Positions 59,461 to 64,000 of a stretch of 64,000 bases of DNA are shown here, in pieces. The DNA comes from Bolinopsis microptera. Its lineage: Eukaryota; Ctenophora; Tentaculata; Lobata; Bolinopsidae. A model generated the notes under the pieces. The model had not been told where the DNA came from, did no database searches, and worked only from the letters and a program-made list of their open reading frames with translations. Made by a program: the position numbers and the translations under genes. Where the stretch lies: the NCBI RefSeq assembly GCF_026151205.1, contig NC_087083.1, positions 11,344,944 to 11,408,943 on the forward strand, given 5' to 3'. How positions within the stretch are numbered: position 1 is the first letter of the stretch; each line of letters begins with the position of its first letter.

Positions 59461-59525
59461 ATGATGGCATTGTTTTCTGATACGAAGGATCACACGCATT
59501 TGGGTTTATCTCAACACATGCACAA
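59461..59525 (+). CDS. possible first coding exon
   Basis: ATGATG at 59,462 opens MMALFSDTKDHTHLGLSQHM then H and a consensus GTAAGT donor at 59,526 (phase 2). The frame stops immediately if unspliced. No downstream partner exon was found in the repeat-rich sequence that follows. It could be chance, or the start of a gene running out of the window. Confidence 0.2.
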
Positions 59526-59730
59526 GTAAGTCTCTTCTAAAATTGGAGAAAAATAGCCAAATAAAATTGCTTTCTCTACAATTAAGACTTTCCTTGACAC
59601 GCTCCATTCGAAAGAAATAAACAATGTTTCTTCTAATTAGATCACCATATTAGCGACAAAAGAATTGCAATTGTTGGACGTGAGGAGAGTGAAGACTCCT
59701 CAAACTAAATTGATCTAATTAAAATAAACA

Positions 59731-60110
59731 TTGTTTTTACTAATGGATTTGTTCCGAGTGCCGAAAGGAATCAGAGTGGCGCCGACTAATACATGAATGG
59801 AGTAAAGAGTATACTGAAAGACGGGACGTTCCTTTTGCTACACCTCGAGATAAAAATAATAGTATGTTACTACGACTAGCTTACAATCTCACAAGATCAA
59901 AAGCGCTGATCCAAAGCGCTGGAATAGGTAGTTGTCCCATCCCAGCGCTAGTTGTCAGCGGTTGATATCGCAAAAGAACCAGTCTATGTAGATAAGCGCC
60001 ATGTTGAGTTGGCCAAAAGTTTTCAATAAATTTGAATAAAAAATAATTCCTACCTTGTAGCAATTTCGTTAGCAATTTAACCTGAACACAAGGTGTGAAA
60101 GTATAAACAA
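59731..60110. repeat. long direct repeat, copy 1
   Basis: About 380 bp matching 61,138-61,527 over its length (TTGTTTTTACTAATGGATTT at the start, CCTGAACACAAGGTGTGAAA at the end). The copies differ mainly by single-base insertions and deletions. A LINE relic lies between them. Confidence 0.88.
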
Positions 60111-60339
60111 AACTACATACATACATGTTACATGCGAGATCTCCATCCAAAAGGATAGTCCCCCCCCCTGCGTCATCTGCGTCATACTTGTATTATACAA
60201 CTTCGCGGGTAATATTTTCTCCATCCTTTCGATCGCAGCCAATCTTCTCATACATTCAATCGTGATCCATTACATCCAATCTCTGCTCAGCCATCTTCCA
60301 ATAAATACATCATTTAAGCTCTCCTAGGCTGGCCTCTTG

Positions 60340-60990
60340 AATCCGTTTCCCATCTTGGGTTTCCATTCAAGTAGAGTATATTAGGTAACCATCTTCAGCA
60401 TCACTGAGCGATGTCCAACCAACGTAGCCGTTTTGTTGCTTATTATGCAGTAAGAGCAGTTATTGAAGCCCTCTTTAAAACATCTTCATTCTTATCGATG
60501 GAACCACCTCACTCTCAGGATCTGCGTAAGCTTACCTGATGAAAGACTCTAATCTCTTGTCTGCACTTGAGTCGTGTTCCATAATCTCACTCCATAGGTC
60601 AAATTGGTAAGAAACAGCTCGTATGTAGATTCGCACTTTGTTGTTAATGCTTTTTGGTTCTTATTCTTCCAAATGTTATTGAGTTGGGTTAAAACTCCTG
60701 TTGCTTTTCCAATCCTACACTTATTTCATTATCGATCGTGCCATCCGATGTAATTTTGGCACCCAAATAAGTTGAATTGAGGTGACACTGCTTTGCAAGT
60801 TTACATCGGAAAGTAATATCTAATGGTCCTATTCTCTGTGATTGGGTGCCTGCGACGTATCTTTCCCAATTACCATGATCTCTTGTTTTCTTTTGCGTCA
60901 TCTTAAAAACCCCCAACCACACAGTATTTCGCAATATATTGTCCGTTGTTTCTTCTGCAGTCCCTTCGACAGTGTCATCCATGCCTGCTA
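60340..60990 (-). pseudogene. degraded LINE reverse-transcriptase relic
   Basis: The minus frame at 60,689-60,982 reads STYLGAKITSDGTIDNEI and MDDTVEGTAEETTDNIL. These are clear relatives of FTYLGSIISSDGTIDRDL and MDNTKDGLQETTDLL in the LINE at 50.6-52.7 kb. The nucleotide text at 60,600-60,690 (CTTATTCTTCCAAATGTTAT) also parallels 51,140. Frameshifts and losses throughout; non-functional. Confidence 0.75.
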
Positions 60991-61137
60991 TGTCATCATT
61001 AAATGTCCCAAATCACTGCACAATTTTTTTTTTCCGGTTGTCTGGAACTTTGTCTGCACTGAAGATAAAACCACGCATATATTTTTAAACCTTCTCGTCA
61101 AGTTCTAATACCAGATTAAGTACAATGTTTGAAAAAA

Positions 61138-61527
61138 TTGTTTTTACTAATGGATTTGTTCCCGAAGTGCCGGAAATGGAATCAGAGTGGCGCCGTACTA
61201 ATACCATGAAGTGGTAGTAAAGAGTATACTGAAAGACAGGACCGTTCTTTTGCTACATCCTCAGGATAAAAATAATAGTATGTACTACGACTAGCTTACT
61301 AGCTCACAAGATCAAAAGCGCTGGATCAAAAGCGCTGGATAGCGCTAGTTGTCGCCATCCAGCGCTAGTTGTCGCGTTTTGACTATCGCAAAAGAACCAG
61401 TCTATGTAATAAGCGCCATGAGTTGGCCAAAAGTTTTCAAATAAATTTGAATAAAATAATTCCACCATGTAGCAATTTTCGTTAGCAATTTAACCTGAAC
61501 ACAAGGTGTGAAATTTTAAACAAAAAT
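61138..61527. repeat. long direct repeat, copy 2
   Basis: Partner of 59,731-60,110. Slightly longer because of scattered one-base insertions relative to copy 1 and a duplicated AAGCGCTGGAT segment. Confidence 0.88.
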
Positions 61528-61651
61528 GTGGTCCTTAAATATTATAATTTTGGTACCAAAAGTTGCGTCTGACTAAGCTTATTAGTAATATTACGATCCT
61601 GTAAAAATTATTTCAAAATATTTAGAAGTTATAGGCATTTTAAGCAAATCT

Positions 61652-61723
61652 GTTTAATCCGTTTAATCCGTTTAATCCGTTTAATCCGTTTAATCCGTTT
61701 AATCCGTTTAATCCGTTTAATAA
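61652..61723. repeat. 9-bp tandem repeat (GTTTAATCC)n
   Basis: Eight exact copies. Confidence 0.93.
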
Positions 61724-61792
61724 AGCTCGACGTTATCGTGCTACACGGTGAATTTGCATTATTCACACTTAGATGTTAGAGGCAACTTTAAA

Positions 61793-61920
61793 TGGTACCA
61801 AATTTATCAAAATCAGAAACCAAAAATTCTGTGCTAGCTCATAGCACTTATTACTTCTGGTACCAAATTTATCAAAATCAGAAACAAAGAATTCTGTGCT
61901 AGCTCATATATGACGCTTAT
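61793..61920. repeat. two-copy tandem duplication, 66 bp
   Basis: GGTACCAAATTTATCAAAAT...AATTCTGTGCTAGCTCATA occurs twice with minor differences. Confidence 0.88.
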
Positions 61921-62286
61921 TACATAGACTAACTACACTTACAGAAATAAAAGGACCCGACAATCCGCAATTTAAGCCGTACTATGAAGTGGTATTACAG
62001 AGTTTACTCCCCTGGCGAGATATTAAAATAATACAGCGTGAGGCATCCTGACATGACCTCTTCTCGCGATATTGGTTTGCTTCAATCACCTTTACCGTAT
62101 ATATTACTATACCTGACAATCTCCGGAATAAGATTGGGATCCGAGGAGATTACAATCTGATCATAAGGTAAAACACTTTGTCTAAAACAAAGATTACGCT
62201 TTTGTCTCGGTATCATTTTGCATTTGCGCATGGTTATTCAAATTAATATCATTTCCTTTTGTTTGGGAAAGAGAGACACTGGCAGC

Positions 62287-62460
62287 CAGGGACAAAAGGA
62301 TTTCGCGGCATGTACGAAACCGCGAAATTTCCCATTCTCCGCGACAAATCGCGATTTTTTACGTTTTCCGCGACAGATCGCGAAATTTCCCATTCTCCGC
62401 GACAAATCGCGATTTTTTCAGTCCTCCGCGAAAAATCGCGCATTTTCCTTTAAATCTGAA
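62287..62460. mobile_element. one end of an hAT-family element related to the MITE at 30.5 kb
   Basis: It starts CAGGGACAAAAGGATTTCG, identical to the terminus at 30,525. The interior holds repeats of TCCGCGACAAATCGCGATTT-type palindromic text (62,338-62,445). The opposite terminus is not seen before the window end, so the element is truncated, rearranged or larger than the window allows. Confidence 0.65.
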
Positions 62461-62604
62461 GACCAAATTTGCGCATTTTCCTTTAAATCTGAGGAGCAAG
62501 TTTGCGTATTTTCCATAAAATCTGTCACGTTTTCTACAAGTATTAAGTATATGAAACTAATCACATTTACAGCCTTTCGTGAGTACCGATTGTAGGTACA
62601 TTCT

Positions 62605-62945
62605 CGATACGTACCTCTGAAGGCAGAGCTTCCGGAGCTTCCGAGCTCGTATTGCGAAGGGGAGGCCTGCCTTCCGAGATCGCATTACAAGGGGAGCCCT
62701 CGAGTCCAAAATCGTGTATCGAAGGGTATGTGTGAACTTTGAAAACCGAAAAAATATTTTCGGCTCATAATGATCAGGGTAGCATGAAACATGAACAAAA
62801 GTAGTTTCCAGAAAAACTTTGAAAAATTTTGACTTAGAAAATTTTCTGTCCGAGTCATTCTCGATACGTACCTCTGAAGGCGGAGCTCCCGCTTCCGAGC
62901 TTGTATTGCGAAGGGGAGGTCTGCCTTCCGAGATCGTATATGGAA
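62605..62945. repeat. two-copy direct repeat, about 95 bp
   Basis: ATTCTCGATACGTACCTCTG through TGCCTTCCGAGATCG occurs at 62,602 and 62,857. Frames on the minus strand through these copies (RKAGLPFAIRARK and similar) are likely repeat-derived. Confidence 0.8.
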
Positions 62946-63145
62946 GTTGACCAGTAGACATATAAAACTTGACCAGACGACATAAAGTTGACCAGTAGAC
63001 ATATAAAACTTGACCAGACGACATAAAGTTGACCAAATGACATATAAAACTTGACCAAACGACATAAAGTTGACCAGACGACATAAAGTTGACCAGTAGA
63101 CATAAAAAACTTGACCAAACGACATAAAGTTGACCAGAAGACATA
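62945..63145. repeat. 19-22 bp minisatellite
   Basis: About nine units alternating TTGACCAGACGACATAAAG and TTGACCAGTAGACATATAAA. Overlapping minus frames (STLCRLVKF, VNFMSSGQ) are its shadows. Confidence 0.92.
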
Positions 63146-63178
63146 CAATGGATTATCATTAAGAAATCGAACAGTATG

Positions 63179-63625
63179 TTAAATCAGTGTTGTTATTGAA
63201 TCGTCACTAGTCAGATATTTCGTCATCGTTATTCGCTTGGTATTGTATTCGCTTGTTATAATGGTGAGCGCCTCCGTTATCTGCTTTTGCGTGGAGTTAT
63301 CAGGTTGATATTTTTCTTTTTTGTCCAGAAATGCTGCTAGTTTTGGGGTGCCGCTCACATAGACAGCCTGTCTTTCTTCGTCATCTAGCTTCCTTTTTTT
63401 GGTGGCTTGGTTCGCGATGTCTCTCTCCTGCATAGCCTACCTATAATCTTCAGCGTGCTTGGTCTTCAGGTGGGTCCATAAAGGGTTAGACGACCAAGTT
63501 TTCCTGTTTCCTTCCTTTCCACGCTTAATCTTCATCGAGCACTTCTTGCAGCTTGCAAAAGGGGTCCCATTTTCTTCTGAGTAGAACAACCAGACGGATG
63601 ATGTTTTAGATTTACTACTAGACAT
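63179..63625 (-). pseudogene. hAT transposase N-terminus with BED zinc finger, broken
   Basis: Met at 63,625 begins a BED-type finger: VWLFYSEENGTPFASCKKC (W and C-x2-C) and SNPLWTHLKTKHAEDYR (H-x4-H pairing). One in-frame TAG follows. The same frame then continues AMQERDIANQ, KKRKLDDEERQ and QKQITEALTI, the usual hAT linker before the catalytic core. After that the similarity ends and the frame closes at 63,179, with no DDE core. It is therefore a truncated relic with a nonsense change. The element ends are not located. Confidence 0.8.
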
Positions 63626-63649
63626 TGTTTAAACAAGCAGTACGTAGCA

Positions 63650-64000
63650 GACAAAATGTAACAAGAGTAGACACGAGTCACGACACTAGACGAGTAATTA
63701 TCAGAAATGATATCTAATTGGCATATGCTGCAGAGCCCTGATTGAGCGTGTTAGTGCGAATTCCCTTTTTTTCATGCAGGTCTGCACGTGACTTACAACC
63801 AGCGGTGCCTAATAGGGTTGTTCGCAAGTCACGTGATTGCAGTAATGAGCTAATTACATAGCTACCCTGAACACGCGTGACCTTCATATTTCGTCACAAT
63901 CAGAAGCACAACTGTACCCTGATTCACAGGAGTTTGCTGAATGCTGTATGCACAAAACTGGATCATAATATCAATAATAAAACGTGATAAAGATAAATAC
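63650..64000. other. flank of the hAT relic, no gene recognised
   Basis: The right transposon terminus may lie here (CCCTG occurs at 63,736, 63,865 and 63,917), but none can be paired with a left terminus. CAAGTCACGTGATTG at 63,823 and TGCACGTGACTT at 63,783 form a short inverted pair. Confidence 0.35.

Noticed and set aside
62557-63159. Minus frames of 97-200 codons (for example VNFMSSGQ repeats)
   Set aside because: They cross a 19-22 bp minisatellite and a two-copy repeat. No conserved domain or splice sites.
63721-63740. CAGAGCCCTG as the right end of the hAT relic
   Set aside because: It does not match the CAGGGACAAAAGG terminus at 62,287 and no flanking 8-bp duplication can be paired.

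Overview
This is nuclear DNA of an animal, most likely a marine invertebrate; I cannot name the species. The sequence is AT-rich and gene-poor, and its genes are broken by GT-AG introns. The transposons are typical of invertebrate genomes: a Penelope-like element with a GIY-YIG domain, a 5'-truncated LINE, hAT, mariner-type and pogo-like elements. The genes carry animal-type secreted and receptor domains (Ly6/uPAR-like and F5/8C-like). I see no rRNA or tRNA gene, no bacterial-type operon and no CRISPR array.

Layout. 1-5.9 kb is a 32-bp satellite with higher-order copies, followed by a second minisatellite (6.4-7.7 kb) and a poly-A-tailed retroposon (7.8-8.5 kb). 12.46-12.84 kb is an 18-bp repeat with a CACGTG in every unit. 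14.4-19.2 kb holds phase-compatible minus-strand exons of a serine-rich protein. 21.7-23.3 kb is a 28-bp minisatellite. 25.5-27.2 kb is a secreted protein with two F5/8C (discoidin)-like domains. 28.3-29.6 kb is a (TACAC)n array, followed by two hairpins and an hAT MITE.

31-49 kb is a plus-strand secreted-protein region. At least six signal-peptide exons, all followed by phase-0 donors, lie upstream of one gene encoding three ten-cysteine Ly6/uPAR-like domains and a C-terminal membrane anchor. A Penelope-like element, a large (CTA)n array, a local duplication of about 1.2-1.7 kb and a 579-bp MITE lie inside this region. The same locus also holds the MITE's empty target site.

50.6-52.7 kb is a LINE fragment with target-site duplications. 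53.2-57 kb is mostly non-autonomous DNA transposons and a poly-C-tailed repeat family. 57.2-59.0 kb is a complete four-exon minus-strand gene for a 136-residue protein with four membrane segments. 59.7-63.6 kb is repeat-derived: long direct repeats around a LINE relic, and a broken hAT transposase N-terminus.

The spliced genes below were assembled by hand from splice consensus, reading-phase agreement and domain logic. No transcript data were available. Most long open frames in the window are read-through of tandem repeats and are not genes.
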